64,000 bases of DNA from Planctomycetaceae bacterium (GCA_002723275.1 PBNZ01000024.1:66688-130687), one strand, 5' to 3'. Numbered from the stretch's first letter, positions 1-10,218 are shown. Numbers and translations: made by a program. The notes: generated from the letters alone by a model not told the origin.

Positions 1-3000
1 GGTAGCTCAGGCATGTCGATAAGGACTGAGGGCAGCATGTAGCTGGGTAAACGCTGCGCGAGGCGGCGTCGAATCCCATCTGCAAATTGGGAATCTGCTG
101 ATAAAGTTTCCACCGTCGACGATGGAATCCGCTGCTGGAGATAGGCGACAATCTGCTTACCTGCTGAAGAACCTGATTTTACTTGGTTCGGTTGGTCGAA
201 TATTTCAACTGCGACGTTTGAGATTTCCTCGTTCTGGAGAATCGCTTGTTCGATCTCTCCAAGTTCAATGCGAAAGCCTCGTAACTTTATCTGTTTGTCG
301 GTTCGCCCCAAAAACTCAAGTTGGCCATCATGTCGGATGCGAACGCGATCACCTGTTCGGTATAGGGGTTGGCCGTCGGTAGAAAATGGATTGGGGATGA
401 AGCACTCGGCCGTTAAAGATGGACGCTGCCAATAGCCTCGCGCAAGCCCTCTGCCTGCTAAATAGAGTTCACCGACCATTCCGGTTGGTAGGAGATCAAG
501 ATGCTCATCAAGTACGTAAGCCTGAGTTCCGTCGACAGGGACGCCAATCGGTGAGGTTTGACCAGTCTCGTTGGGGTCCATCAGAGCGACGGTCGAATAA
601 GTCGTGTCCTCGGAAGGACCATACAGGTTAAATACAGCAGGCGTCGCCGACTCGACAGAGTCTTCCGTGAAGCTGTCGTCGGAGTCCTGATTTGATTTTT
701 GAGCATTGTCCATCGCCGAATAAAGATCTCGGACCAGTTGCTTGCTTAATGGCTCCCCTGCGACATTAATCGTTCGTACGCTTGGTGGAATCCCCTGCGT
801 ACGCACCAGTTCTGCAGCCGCACTTGGTACCGTATTCACCAGGGTGATGTCATGGTTTTTGATCGAACTCAGCTCAATCGCGTTTTCAACGAGAAAAATT
901 GACCCACCCGTAGTCAGCGGAACGAAAATTTCGAAGACCGACAGATCGAAGCAGACGGACGTCGAGGCCAGCACGCATCGGAGACGTTCGTTGGAGTAGT
1001 GCTTTCGTGTCCATCGCAAAAGTTCGATGACGCTTCTGTGCTCAATCGTCACGCCCTTGGGAGTACCTGTGGAACCGGAGGTGTATATAATATACGCGGC
1101 GTTGGTTGGGCAGTTGGGCGGCAGCTGGGCTCCACCTGCCAATTGAATTTGATCATCGGAGGGCTCGCGAACACGAATCCGGATTCGATCAGAATCGAGG
1201 AGATCGTGATAGCGAATCGCTGAAACAACAATTTCAGCGGCTGCATCGTCGAGCATGAAATCGATTCGTGACTTGGGATAACTCGGGTCAATCGGGACGT
1301 AAGCTCCGCCAGCCTTCATGATTCCCAGTAATGCGACAATTAAATCCGGGGTTCGCTCCAGACAGACCCCGACGCGAGTCTCAGGAACAACTCCCAGTTG
1401 TCTTAACCGATAGGCGAGCTTTTCGGCTGCGAGGTTCAGGTCGCCGTAGGTCATTTGATGCTGCTGGCTAGTGACCGCAACGGCATCCGGTGTCTTGGCA
1501 GCTTGAATCGCAAAGAGATCACGTAAACAATCACCGCTCAAAGGGGTTGGGTAAAGCGTATCCGCTGCTGTTGCCGGCGATTGCTCGCAAAGCAGGATCT
1601 TTCCGACAGCAATCGATTCGTCTTTCGCAACGGATCGGATAAGCTCTTGAAAGGCTGCCGTCATCGATTGAATCGTTTTTTTCTGAAAAAGATCTTCACG
1701 AAAATCGAATCGGCCAACGAGCTTTCCATCCTGTTCCGACATGGACAACGTCACGTCACATCGCGTCGCGGTCACCGGCAATGGATGCGGGGATATATTG
1801 ATTGATTGGCGGTGGTCGACGTCGGTTTCGGTCCGCTGGATTTCAACTTTGTCTTCATGTTGCCAGAGGAACATGACCTGGAAAACGGGGGAATGATTCC
1901 AGTTTCGATCCGTTCCCAGGTCGTTAATGACCTGGTCCAGTGGCGCGTCCTGGTGGTCGAGTCCGTCAAGAACGGTTTGGCGGACTTCGTTAAGCACGCT
2001 GCCAAAATCTTTCAGCCGGTTTATTTTTGTGCGAAATGCTAGAGTGTTGACGAATAAACCAACAACATTTTCAAATTTCACATCGGGGCGATGTCCAACA
2101 GGACTGCCAACGACGATGTCCTCGGAATTCGAAAAGCGAGCCAGTAGCACCTTGAATGCTGCCAATAGCGTCATGTATAAGGTGGCTTTGTGGCGATGAC
2201 TGATTTGTTTCAATGAGGAATTCAGTTGTTCATCAAGCTCAAAACGAACCTCCCCCGCCGCATGACTCGGGTCCTCGCGGACAGCGTAGTCGATCGGTAG
2301 GTCAATTCGACTCGGTGCATCAGCCAATTGTTTCCGCCAATACTCTCGGCTAAGTTGATTCTCGCGGTGTAATTCCGCCTCGGCATAATCGCTGTATTGA
2401 AGAGTCAGGTTGTCAAATGGAAAACGATCGGATATCGCGCGCTGCTTAAGCAGTGCAAACAGTTCTCGTAACAAGATACGCAAAGACCAGGCATCACCGA
2501 CCATGTGATGCAGGACTAGCAGGATGACATGCTTCGTTTGAGAAAGTTGCACGCACAAGACGCGTAGCAATGGTGATCTGCCCAAATCAAATGGCTTGCG
2601 GGCCTCGTCGGCCAGAAGGTCGCGAAGTTTGTTCTCTTGAGCTTCCGGGGGTTCCTCGGAGAGATCGATCAATCTGACATTAACTGTTTGATGCAGGTCA
2701 ATCTTGCCGCAAGGTTTACCTTCATCGCTCACAACATAGCGTGTGTGTAATACCTCGTGACGGGCACACAGGACCTCAAATGCTTTTTCTAGATCCGCAA
2801 GCGGCAAAGGACCGTCCACGTTGACGGCGACGGGGATATTGTAAGCAGGATTGCTCGGATCGAGTTGAGCAAGCACCCATTGCCGCTGTTGCGCATGGGT
2901 AAGTGGAATCCCATCCGTGTTCGTGGAAGCATGGCGAAGGTGAGTCTGAGTTCGGTCGTTCAACGAAACGCTGGGGGATTCGAATTGCTCGACATAGGCT

Positions 3001-6000
3001 GCAAACGATGACAAGTCCGGTTGGTTGAAAATCGCACGAAGTGGGATTTCGATGCTGAATTCTTCTCGGACGCGAGCGATCATGCGTGCCGCTAGAAGAG
3101 AATGTCCTCCTCGGTCGAAGAAGTTGGCATCATGGTGTTCGATAGGTTGCTCAAGCAACTCCGACCAGATTTTAGCGACACTGGACTCCGCTTCCGACAT
3201 TTGGTCCAAAGTTGACCGTGATTGGGAATCGGACAATCTCGCATACTTCGCATCGAGATCGGGAAGCTGATTGCGATCAATTTTCCCATTTGGAGTGCGT
3301 GGTAGCTCGGCCAGTGGAACAATACGAGGCGGAATCATATGGCTGGGAAGCCGATTGCCGAGGTGGTTTCGCAATTCGACTGTTAACGCCTCAAGGTCGT
3401 GGTTTTCAAAGTCTATCAGCCGACAGAAGGCCACGAGGCAAGCGTTGGCCGTGTTGGGCTTGACCAGTATGACCACGGCAACATCAACAGCGGTATGGTC
3501 CATCAGTTGGGATTCGATGTCGCCCAACTCAATTCGATATCCACGTAATTTGACCTGATAGTCTATGCGACCGAGGAACTCGAGGTTGCCATCGGCGAGC
3601 CATCGCGCCCTGTCTCCTGTCGCATAGAGCCGATTCGATTCTGGATTTTCAGGACCTTTGCGCTCAACGGAACGTGGAGAAATGAATTTTTCATCGGTAA
3701 GTGTCGGCCGACAATGATAACCAGGGCTCAGGCCATGTCCTGAAATATGCAACTCTCCGGGGACACCAATCGGTAATACTTGACCACTTGGGTCCAGGAC
3801 GTGGAATTTCGTGTTGGCAATAGGGCTCCCAATCGGAACAAGTCCCAACGACAGATGTTCCTGAGTAATTTGCAACGCTCCCGACCAGATCGTCGTTTCT
3901 GTCGGACCATACATGTTCCACAGTTCAACATTTTCAGCCAACAGCCGATCAGCTAATTCAGGATCGAGAGCCTCGCCACCGCACAGCACTTTGAGACCGG
4001 CCATGGGGGTATCCGCCTGATCTGTCGATGTCAAAGTGGTTGCTGATTGCGAGAGCTTGCGGCGATTCGAATCGAGGGCGTCCAGCAGAATTCGCCAGGT
4101 TTCGGGCGTTCCCTGCATGAAATTGATCCGATGCTTTTTGATGAGCTGGATCAGGGACTCTCCGTCAGAGACAGCTGACTCGTTAGCCAGGACCAATTGC
4201 GCTCCAACAGTTAATGGTAGGAAGACCTCAAGTGCTGCGATATCAAACGCGACAGTTGTGATGGCCAGCAGTCGGTCATCGGGGCCGATCCCGGGTTGAA
4301 CTGACATGGAAAGCAGCAAATTCATGAGGCTGCGATGCTGGATGGGCACACCTTTGGGATTTCCTGTGCTGCCACTGGTGTAGATCAGATAGGCGAGACT
4401 CAAAGGATCGTGTGGAAGGTTTGTCGCCAGGTTTTCGCGATCCTGCTGCTCAATTTCCTCGGTATGCTCAGGTAAGTGTACCGTCAGTAGATTTTCGTCC
4501 GGTTGGGTATCGGACCAGAGCTGCTCGTCGAGGAGAACTAATTTGGCTCGCGAATCTTCTAAAACGAAACGAATTCGACTGGCTGGATACGACGGATCTA
4601 GCGGAACGTAATGCGCTCCCAGCTTGAGAACCGCGAGCATTGCGGTAATAAGTTGCGGCTTGCGTTGTAAGCAGATGGCAATCGTGTCGTTCGCGTTGCA
4701 ACCCTTCTTAATTAAGAAGTTCGCAAGTTGATTCGCTTTTTCATTGAGCTGGCTGTAACTCCAGGATTCAGATTCAAAAGTAAGGGCTGTTGCATCAGGT
4801 GTTCGCGTTACCTGCTGTTCGAAGTTTCGGTGAACAGGTTCATCGCTTATTTCTGTCGTAGTTTGGTTCCACTGCCTTAAGCAATCTTGTTCTGTATCGG
4901 TTAGAAGAGGGATCTTGCCGACAGGGGTATTAGGTTGCAATGAGACGGCATTGAGGAACGTTTCTAAATGCTGGACGAGACGTTCAATGGTATGGCTGCG
5001 AAAGAGATCAGTTCTGAATTCGATGAAGCCGCTAAAGCCATCAGCTGTTTCCACCAAATCGATGCTTAAATCAAATCGCGATGAAACGTATTCCGCATCG
5101 ACTGGGATAAACTCGACGTCTGCTGCAACTGACTCCGTACGTGTTTGTTCTGGACGCAAAAGAAAGGTTACTTGAAAAAGTGGATTGTGTGCCATCTGGC
5201 GTTCCACTTTTAATGTCTCAACCATCTGTTCAAACGGTACGTGCTGGTTTTTTAATCCGTTAATAACCTTCAGGTGCGTCTGGTTTACAAGGTCGCGAAA
5301 ACGATCCTCGCCCTCAATTTGAGCACGAAAGACGAGATTATTTACGAACAGACCAATAAGGTTTTGCGTCTCAGGTCGATCTCGGTTTGTAACTGTCGAA
5401 CCGACGCATATGTCGTGTTGGCCCGTGTATCGATAAAGGACAGATTGAACAGCTGTTAACAGGAGGCTGTACAGCGATACCCCTTCCGCACGAGCGAGTT
5501 CGACAAGCTTCTGTTTAAGTTCGTCGGGTAGACGAATTGGGACGCGAGCACCGGCATGAGACTGTACTGCTGGCCTTGCGAAATCAGTAGGAAGTTCCAA
5601 TAAAGACGGAGCATCGGCAAGTTCGTCGCTCCAATACTTCATCGATGCATCGGGCTTGGCGAGTTGCTCACGGTGCCATACGGCGTAATCGACATATTGA
5701 ATCGTTAAGTTTGGCAGTTCAGGAGATTTCCCCGCTATTTTGGCAGCGAGTCTTTGCTGAAGTTCTTGTAGTAGGACTCGCAGAGACCAGTAATCAGCGA
5801 CGATGTGGTGAATCGCAAAGTGAAGATAAACTTTCCTAGATTCGTCAGTTTGGATTGTGTCATGGTCGATGTTATCTGTCTTCGGTAAGTCGCAGAATAG
5901 GCAGGCTCGAATCAGTGGTCCGGTGTTTAGGTTAAATGGTTGCGCATAAAAATCGCGAACTGCATCGTTGGATAATTCGCTCACCTCGAGCGAGAGACTG

Positions 6001-6443
6001 TCACAAGCCGGATCAATGATCTGATAGGGCGATCCGTTAACGTCGCCGAAACGAGTCCTCAGAATCTCATGCCGCTCAATGATTTCATGAAGACATTGGC
6101 GTAAGAGCGATGGGCGTATGGTTCCTTCCAGCCGAATGGCTGCTGGAATGATGTATGCTGTCATTCCTGGCTGCAATTGATCAAGAAACCAAAGTCGCTC
6201 CTGTGCTGGTGAAAGTGGGAAGCGTTTTGCCCCAGCAGGTTCATTCGAACGCGAGCTCGATGTCGAGGAATCCTCGTGATATTCCGTTTCGGCGTCAGCG
6301 AGCTCGCTAGGTTCCGGATTCGATGCTGCAGCGTGATCGTCACGGTTCTCGGACGCAAGTAAAGTCGCCAGTAAAACGCGCTTTTCCTCAGCCGACATGC
6401 CGGATAGTTGTTCGGAAGTTGGGCGAGATGGCTTACGGCTCAC
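1..6443 (-). CDS. Non-ribosomal peptide synthetase, C-A-T-C-A..., C-terminus beyond the left edge
   Basis: This is an open frame on the minus strand from a GTG at 6443 to base 1, with no stop, so the 3' end lies outside the window. Residues are numbered from the GTG. An NRPS linker (AEEKRVLLATLLAS) comes first. Condensation domain 1 has HHIVADY near residue 211, with Tyr where the motif usually ends in Gly. Adenylation domain 1 has YTSGSTGNPKG near 691 and ends with NGKIDR. A carrier domain has FFDRGGHSL near 1115. Condensation domain 2 has HHMVGDAWS near 1311. Adenylation domain 2 has YTSGSTGTPKG near 1791 and is cut just before its last motif. Aligning to GrsA by eye, the pocket of A1 reads DILQLGMIW plus Lys, close to the known glycine code. 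The pocket of A2 reads DLFNNALTY, which I recall as an alanine code. The GTG overlaps the stop of the preceding small gene. It likely acts after the 1141-residue NRPS. No thioesterase is visible. Confidence 0.93.
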   Translation of the reverse strand, partial: MSRKPSRPTSEQLSGMSAEEKRVLLATLLASENRDDHAAASNPEPSELADAETEYHEDSSTSSSRSNEPAGAKRFPLSPAQERLWFLDQLQPGMTAYIIPAAIRLEGTIRPSLLRQCLHEIIERHEILRTRFGDVNGSPYQIIDPACDSLSLEVSELSNDAVRDFYAQPFNLNTGPLIRACLFCDLPKTDNIDHDTIQTDESRKVYLHFAIHHIVADYWSLRVLLQELQQRLAAKIAGKSPELPNLTIQYVDYAVWHREQLAKPDASMKYWSDELADAPSLLELPTDFARPAVQSHAGARVPIRLPDELKQKLVELARAEGVSLYSLLLTAVQSVLYRYTGQHDICVGSTVTNRDRPETQNLIGLFVNNLVFRAQIEGEDRFRDLVNQTHLKVINGLKNQHVPFEQMVETLKVERQMAHNPLFQVTFLLRPEQTRTESVAADVEFIPVDAEYVSSRFDLSIDLVETADGFSGFIEFRTDLFRSHTIERLVQHLETFLNAVSLQPNTPVGKIPLLTDTEQDCLRQWNQTTTEISDEPVHRNFEQQVTRTPDATALTFESESWSYSQLNEKANQLANFLIKKGCNANDTIAICLQRKPQLITAMLAVLKLGAHYVPLDPSYPASRIRFVLEDSRAKLVLLDEQLWSDTQPDENLLTVHLPEHTEEIEQQDRENLATNLPHDPLSLAYLIYTSGSTGNPKGVPIQHRSLMNLLLSMSVQPGIGPDDRLLAITTVAFDIAALEVFLPLTVGAQLVLANESAVSDGESLIQLIKKHRINFMQGTPETWRILLDALDSNRRKLSQSATTLTSTDQADTPMAGLKVLCGGEALDPELADRLLAENVELWNMYGPTETTIWSGALQITQEHLSLGLVPIGSPIANTKFHVLDPSGQVLPIGVPGELHISGHGLSPGYHCRPTLTDEKFISPRSVERKGPENPESNRLYATGDRARWLADGNLEFLGRIDYQVKLRGYRIELGDIESQLMDHTAVDVAVVILVKPNTANACLVAFCRLIDFENHDLEALTVELRNHLGNRLPSHMIPPRIVPLAELPRTPNGKIDRNQLPDLDAKYARLSDSQSRSTLDQMSEAESSVAKIWSELLEQPIEHHDANFFDRGGHSLLAARMIARVREEFSIEIPLRAIFNQPDLSSFAAYVEQFESPSVSLNDRTQTHLRHASTNTDGIPLTHAQQRQWVLAQLDPSNPAYNIPVAVNVDGPLPLADLEKAFEVLCARHEVLHTRYVVSDEGKPCGKIDLHQTVNVRLIDLSEEPPEAQENKLRDLLADEARKPFDLGRSPLLRVLCVQLSQTKHVILLVLHHMVGDAWSLRILLRELFALLKQRAISDRFPFDNLTLQYSDYAEAELHRENQLSREYWRKQLADAPSRIDLPIDYAVREDPSHAAGEVRFELDEQLNSSLKQISHRHKATLYMTLLAAFKVLLARFSNSEDIVVGSPVGHRPDVKFENVVGLFVNTLAFRTKINRLKDFGSVLNEVRQTVLDGLDHQDAPLDQVINDLGTDRNWNHSPVFQVMFLWQHEDKVEIQRTETDVDHRQSINISPHPLPVTATRCDVTLSMSEQDGKLVGRFDFREDLFQKKTIQSMTAAFQELIRSVAKDESIAVGKILLCEQSPATAADTLYPTPLSGDCLRDLFAIQAAKTPDAVAVTSQQHQMTYGDLNLAAEKLAYRLRQLGVVPETRVGVCLERTPDLIVALLGIMKAGGAYVPIDPSYPKSRIDFMLDDAAAEIVVSAIRYHDLLDSDRIRIRVREPSDDQIQLAGGAQLPPNCPTNAAYIIYTSGSTGTPKGVTIEHRSVIELLRWTRKHYSNERLRCVLASTSVCFDLSVFEIFVPLTTGGSIFLVENAIELSSIKNHDITLVNTVPSAAAELVRTQGIPPSVRTINVAGEPLSKQLVRDLYSAMDNAQKSNQDSDDSFTEDSVESATPAVFNLYGPSEDTTYSTVALMDPNETGQTSPIGVPVDGTQAYVLDEHLDLLPTGMVGELYLAGRGLARGYWQRPSLTAECFIPNPFSTDGQPLYRTGDRVRIRHDGQLEFLGRTDKQIKLRGFRIELGEIEQAILQNEEISNVAVEIFDQPNQVKSGSSAGKQIVAYLQQRIPSSTVETLSADSQFADGIRRRLAQRLPSYMLPSVLIDMPEL

Positions 6444-6796
6444 GATACCGAATCCTCGATGGAAGACCGCGGTTCAATGCCGACTGTTAGCTCGAACAAG
6501 GCTGCTTTGTGTTGTGGCTTCATCTGTTCCGTCAGATTTGATGTTATGGCGTGCTTGAGAAAGGCAACCTTGCACTTGCCATTCTTGATCCAACGCCCCA
6601 CTCTAGACCTCAACAGCATTTGCAGGATTTTGGTCAAGCCTTCGGCCTCAGGATCAGCCGATATGTCATCTGAAAGTATTCGTTGTTCTTTTGGGTCGGA
6701 CGTTGTCGGTGAAATCAAACAGCTCCACACGTACCCTTGGTTAACGATGGGAGCTGCGAGAACAATCGGCCGGTGTTTAAATTTCTTTGTTTTCAC
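6440..6796 (-). CDS. Small protein of unknown function, translationally coupled between two NRPS genes
   Basis: This 118-residue protein starts at a GTG that overlaps the stop of the upstream NRPS (GTGA). Its own stop overlaps the GTG start of the downstream NRPS in the same way. Such double coupling suggests a real, co-translated gene and not a gap filler. It is basic at the N-terminus (MKTKKFKHRP), then has a hydrophobic stretch (IVLAAPIVNQGYVWSC) and a Lys/Arg-rich middle. I do not recognise the family. MbtH-like proteins often occupy this position in NRPS operons, but the conserved MbtH Ser-x-Trp and Trp-Pro motifs are absent, so it is not an obvious MbtH. It could be an accessory or partner protein of the synthetase, or a remnant of one. 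No signal peptide or clear membrane helix is seen. Confidence 0.6.
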   Translation of the reverse strand: MKTKKFKHRPIVLAAPIVNQGYVWSCLISPTTSDPKEQRILSDDISADPEAEGLTKILQMLLRSRVGRWIKNGKCKVAFLKHAITSNLTEQMKPQHKAALFELTVGIEPRSSIEDSVS

Positions 6797-9700
6797 AGAG
6801 AAATCTCCTCGCGATCGCCGTCGTCTACGACAACATTGACAAGATGCGATAGGTGTGATTTCTGCTCGATCCTTCTCGCAAGTTCAGCGATCGACGGCGC
6901 ATCGAAGAGGTCGATGACCGTGATCTCAACCTGAAAGGTATCCCATACCATTGAAACAAGACGAGTTGCCATCAGCGAATGTCCGCCAAGGTCGAAAAAG
7001 TTATCTTCAACCCCAATTTCACTCACCGTTAGGACTTCCGCGAAAATGACCGCTAACCGTTCTTCCGCTTCGGTACGTGGCTTGATTTTTTCTGCTTCCT
7101 GATTGGCTTGAGGTAACGGGAGTGCAGCGACATCCAGCTTGCCATTTTTAGTCAAAGGAATCGCCTCAATCCATTGAAATGTTGAGGGGAGCATGAACTT
7201 GGGAAGCTCTTCGGCTAGGTAGTCCCGAATCGCGGACTCATTCATGGCATCGGATCCAACAGGAACGCCATAGGAGTCAAGCTGTTGGTCCCCATTGGGC
7301 ATTTTTCGCACACGCACAAGGGCGGCTCGTACCTTGGGATGTTTCTCAAGTACGTGCTCTATTTCACCGACTTCGATTCGATAGCCACGGATCTTGGTCT
7401 GTTGGTCGACGCGGCCAACAATGCGAATTCGTCCGTCCGGCAGGTAACAAGCAAGGTCTCCCGTCTTGTACAGCAAGGGCACATTGTATTTCCGATTCGC
7501 ATCAGGAGGGAACGGATTTGGAATGAATCGCTCAGCCGTTAAGGCTGACTGCTGGTGGTATCCACGGGCGAGTCCAATACCACCAATGTGCAATTCTCCG
7601 ACGACGCCTATGGGCGTTAACTCCAATTCATCGTCCAGCACATAAAGCTGCTTATTGGTGCTCGGTAGAATTGTCGCTTCAGTGGCGTGGCCGTTGCCGC
7701 ACTGAACCATACTTGCGTTAACCGTGGTCTCGGTCGGACCATATGCATTGATAAATTTACGTCCTGGGCTCCATTGTTCGATTAGCTCTTCTGAAGGTGC
7801 CTCGCCCCCAACCAGAACCATCCTCAGCGATGGATATTCGTCGGTGGGAAGTGCAGTCAAGGCGGATGGTGTCATGGTGATATGCGAAACACGATTGTCA
7901 ATGAGAAGCTGACGAAGCTGCCGGCCTGGTAGTAATACGGTTGACGGCGCCACGAGTAAGGTTGCCCCACCCGCAAGTGTCATGACGAACTCTGGCACTG
8001 ATCCGTCGAAGCTGAACGAAAAAAACTGCAGGACACAATCACCCGGCTGGATATCGCACACTCGGATTTTGTCTTCTGTCAGGTTAACCAAGCCCCGATG
8101 CGGTACGAGTACAGCCTTAGGTGTACCCGAAGAACCCGATGTGTAGATCAGATATGCAAGATTGTCGGATGACGCACGAGAAGGCAAGTTGGTGGCCAAA
8201 TACCCGTCGAGATCGATAGAGTCAATATCAATTCGCTCGCAGCCACCGTTTCGTTGGCGATCGTAATCTTCGTCGCCGATCGAAATGTCGCTTGTTGTTA
8301 AGAGGATCTTGGCGTTGGAATCACCTAGGAGGAAAGCGAGTCGTGACTTCGGATAGTTTGGATCCAGAGGAACATAGGCTCCGCCGGATTTGAGCACGGC
8401 CAAAAGTGCGACGGTCATTTCGACTGAACGATCAATGCAGATGGCGACGATGTCTTCAGGACCCACGCCCGCCGTCACGAGGTGGCGTGCTAGTTGATTG
8501 GCTCGCCGATTTAAATCCTTGTAACTCAATTCGATGCGATCCGCTTCAGCCGTAGCAGGATCGAAGATAACAGCGACGGAATCTGGCGTCCGCTCGACTT
8601 GAGCTTCAAAGAGTTCGTGGTAACAAGCATTCTCAGCGAACGCTTTTTCTCGCCGGTTCCATTCCAGCAGGTTGCGGTGGGTTTCATCTGCACCCATGAC
8701 GGAAAGGTCGCCTACGCGACCGTTTGGTCTGTTGGCGATCGAATCAAGCAACGTTACAAAGTGCTCGACCATTCGCCTGACCGTCTCTGGCGCAAATAAA
8801 TCTTTGTTATACTCGAATCCGCCTACTAGGCCCTTCGGAGTTTCATACATATCGACCGCTAGATCCAACTTGGCTGAAACCCACTCTTGCGGCAATCTCC
8901 TGAGCTTGATTCCTGGTAAATTAACCTCCTCAGGTGGTGCGTTCTCAAGTCGAAATCTCACTTGAAATAATGGGCTCAGGCTCATGTCACGATCCGGCTG
9001 CAACGCCTCGACAAGCTTCTCAAATGGTAAGTCTTGGTGTTGATACGCATCGAGTGTTGTTTGGCGCACACGCTTTAAGACGTCAGTAAAGGTTTCGCGA
9101 GGTCTTAACTTCGTGCGGATCGCCAGCGTGTTCACGAAAAGTCCAATCATTCCCTCGACTTCACGGCGGTGGCGATTGGCAATCGGTGTACCCACTAACA
9201 GATCCTGCTGCCCGGAATACCGGCGCAGGAATAGATTGAATGCCGCCATTAGGGTCATAAATAGACTGGCTGAGTATTCCTGGGTAAGCCGTGTCAGTTT
9301 TGATGTTGTGTCAGCCGAAATCGAGAAATGTTCGACCGCCCCGGCGAATGTCTGGACACGCTTTCTTGGATAGTCCGTGGGAAGTTGGAGAGTCGGTAGT
9401 TCACCTTGGAGTTGCTGCTGCCAATATCCCAATTGCTCGGTCAGGACTTCGCCTTTGAGCCATTCTCGCTGCCAAATCGAAAAGTCAGCGTACTGAACAG
9501 GCAGCGCTGGTAATTCCGCAGATTTGCCCAGCAGAGCGGCTCGGTAGTGGCGGTCGAGTTCACGCAAGAGTATCTCGGTGGACCAGGCATCTGAGACCAC
9601 GTGATGAATTGTGAAGAGAACGACCCAGCGAGTATTCTCTACTCGATAAACGGCTACTCGAAGCAACAGATCATTACGCAGATCAAAAGGCTCTTTGGCA

Positions 9701-10218
9701 CTTGAAATTGCGGCCGCACGGACTTGTTCAATTCCGTTCGCCTGACTTCGTAAATCAATTTCATCGATCGCCACCGCCTTTGATTCCGCGATCTGCTGAC
9801 ACGGCTCACCGTTTACAGAAACGAAATTTGTTCGAAGCACTTCATGGCGGCTAACGATCGCATTCAAGCTCGTTTTAAACGCATCAAAATCAAGCGATCC
9901 CTCGATTTCAATAGCAAATGGGATGTTGTAGGCAGGCGAACCAGGTTGCATCTCCTGAAGAAACCAGAGACGCTGCTGGGCAAATGAAAGAGGAATGCGG
10001 GCCGGTCTCTCAAGCCGTGTTATCTCAGTAGTCGGTTCCCCGGTCGGCTGTGCTTGCAGAAACGCAATTATCTCCGCCTTCCGGTCTGCCACTGCCGATT
10101 GAGCTTCGGCAACGATCTGCGCGGGGCCGGTGCACTTCAAGCGGTTGCCGTACGCCGTTAGTCGTACCCCCTCTCGGTACAAACGCCCTAGCAACTGCTC
10201 AACGGACTCGGAATTCAT
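6793..10218 (-). CDS. Non-ribosomal peptide synthetase, TubC dock-C-A-T
   Basis: This complete 1141-residue single-module NRPS starts at an ATG. Residues 1-50 resemble the TubC N-terminal docking domain (VEQLLGRLYREGVRLTAYGN), used to receive an intermediate from a separate upstream protein. A condensation domain follows (about 70-500, HHVVSDAWS), then an adenylation domain (about 530-1030; YTSGSSGTPKAV, NAYGPTETT, YKTGDLA, KNGKLDV) and a carrier domain with LGGHSL near the C-terminus. The specificity residues read by eye are DGPTLGAVN plus Lys, a combination I cannot assign to a substrate. There is no epimerase, reductase or thioesterase. The docking domain and its place as first gene left of the control region suggest that it takes the acyl chain from the second PKS and adds the first amino acid. 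That transfer is inferred. Confidence 0.95.
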   Translation of the reverse strand: MNSESVEQLLGRLYREGVRLTAYGNRLKCTGPAQIVAEAQSAVADRKAEIIAFLQAQPTGEPTTEITRLERPARIPLSFAQQRLWFLQEMQPGSPAYNIPFAIEIEGSLDFDAFKTSLNAIVSRHEVLRTNFVSVNGEPCQQIAESKAVAIDEIDLRSQANGIEQVRAAAISSAKEPFDLRNDLLLRVAVYRVENTRWVVLFTIHHVVSDAWSTEILLRELDRHYRAALLGKSAELPALPVQYADFSIWQREWLKGEVLTEQLGYWQQQLQGELPTLQLPTDYPRKRVQTFAGAVEHFSISADTTSKLTRLTQEYSASLFMTLMAAFNLFLRRYSGQQDLLVGTPIANRHRREVEGMIGLFVNTLAIRTKLRPRETFTDVLKRVRQTTLDAYQHQDLPFEKLVEALQPDRDMSLSPLFQVRFRLENAPPEEVNLPGIKLRRLPQEWVSAKLDLAVDMYETPKGLVGGFEYNKDLFAPETVRRMVEHFVTLLDSIANRPNGRVGDLSVMGADETHRNLLEWNRREKAFAENACYHELFEAQVERTPDSVAVIFDPATAEADRIELSYKDLNRRANQLARHLVTAGVGPEDIVAICIDRSVEMTVALLAVLKSGGAYVPLDPNYPKSRLAFLLGDSNAKILLTTSDISIGDEDYDRQRNGGCERIDIDSIDLDGYLATNLPSRASSDNLAYLIYTSGSSGTPKAVLVPHRGLVNLTEDKIRVCDIQPGDCVLQFFSFSFDGSVPEFVMTLAGGATLLVAPSTVLLPGRQLRQLLIDNRVSHITMTPSALTALPTDEYPSLRMVLVGGEAPSEELIEQWSPGRKFINAYGPTETTVNASMVQCGNGHATEATILPSTNKQLYVLDDELELTPIGVVGELHIGGIGLARGYHQQSALTAERFIPNPFPPDANRKYNVPLLYKTGDLACYLPDGRIRIVGRVDQQTKIRGYRIEVGEIEHVLEKHPKVRAALVRVRKMPNGDQQLDSYGVPVGSDAMNESAIRDYLAEELPKFMLPSTFQWIEAIPLTKNGKLDVAALPLPQANQEAEKIKPRTEAEERLAVIFAEVLTVSEIGVEDNFFDLGGHSLMATRLVSMVWDTFQVEITVIDLFDAPSIAELARRIEQKSHLSHLVNVVVDDGDREEISL

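Noticed and set aside
122-6358. Many open frames of 60-97 residues on the plus strand
   Set aside because: They lie antisense to the continuous minus-strand NRPS frame, and their translations are Arg/Ser-rich with no domain.
6440-6796. MbtH-like protein
   Set aside because: The position fits, but the Ser-x-Trp and Trp-Pro signature residues are absent.
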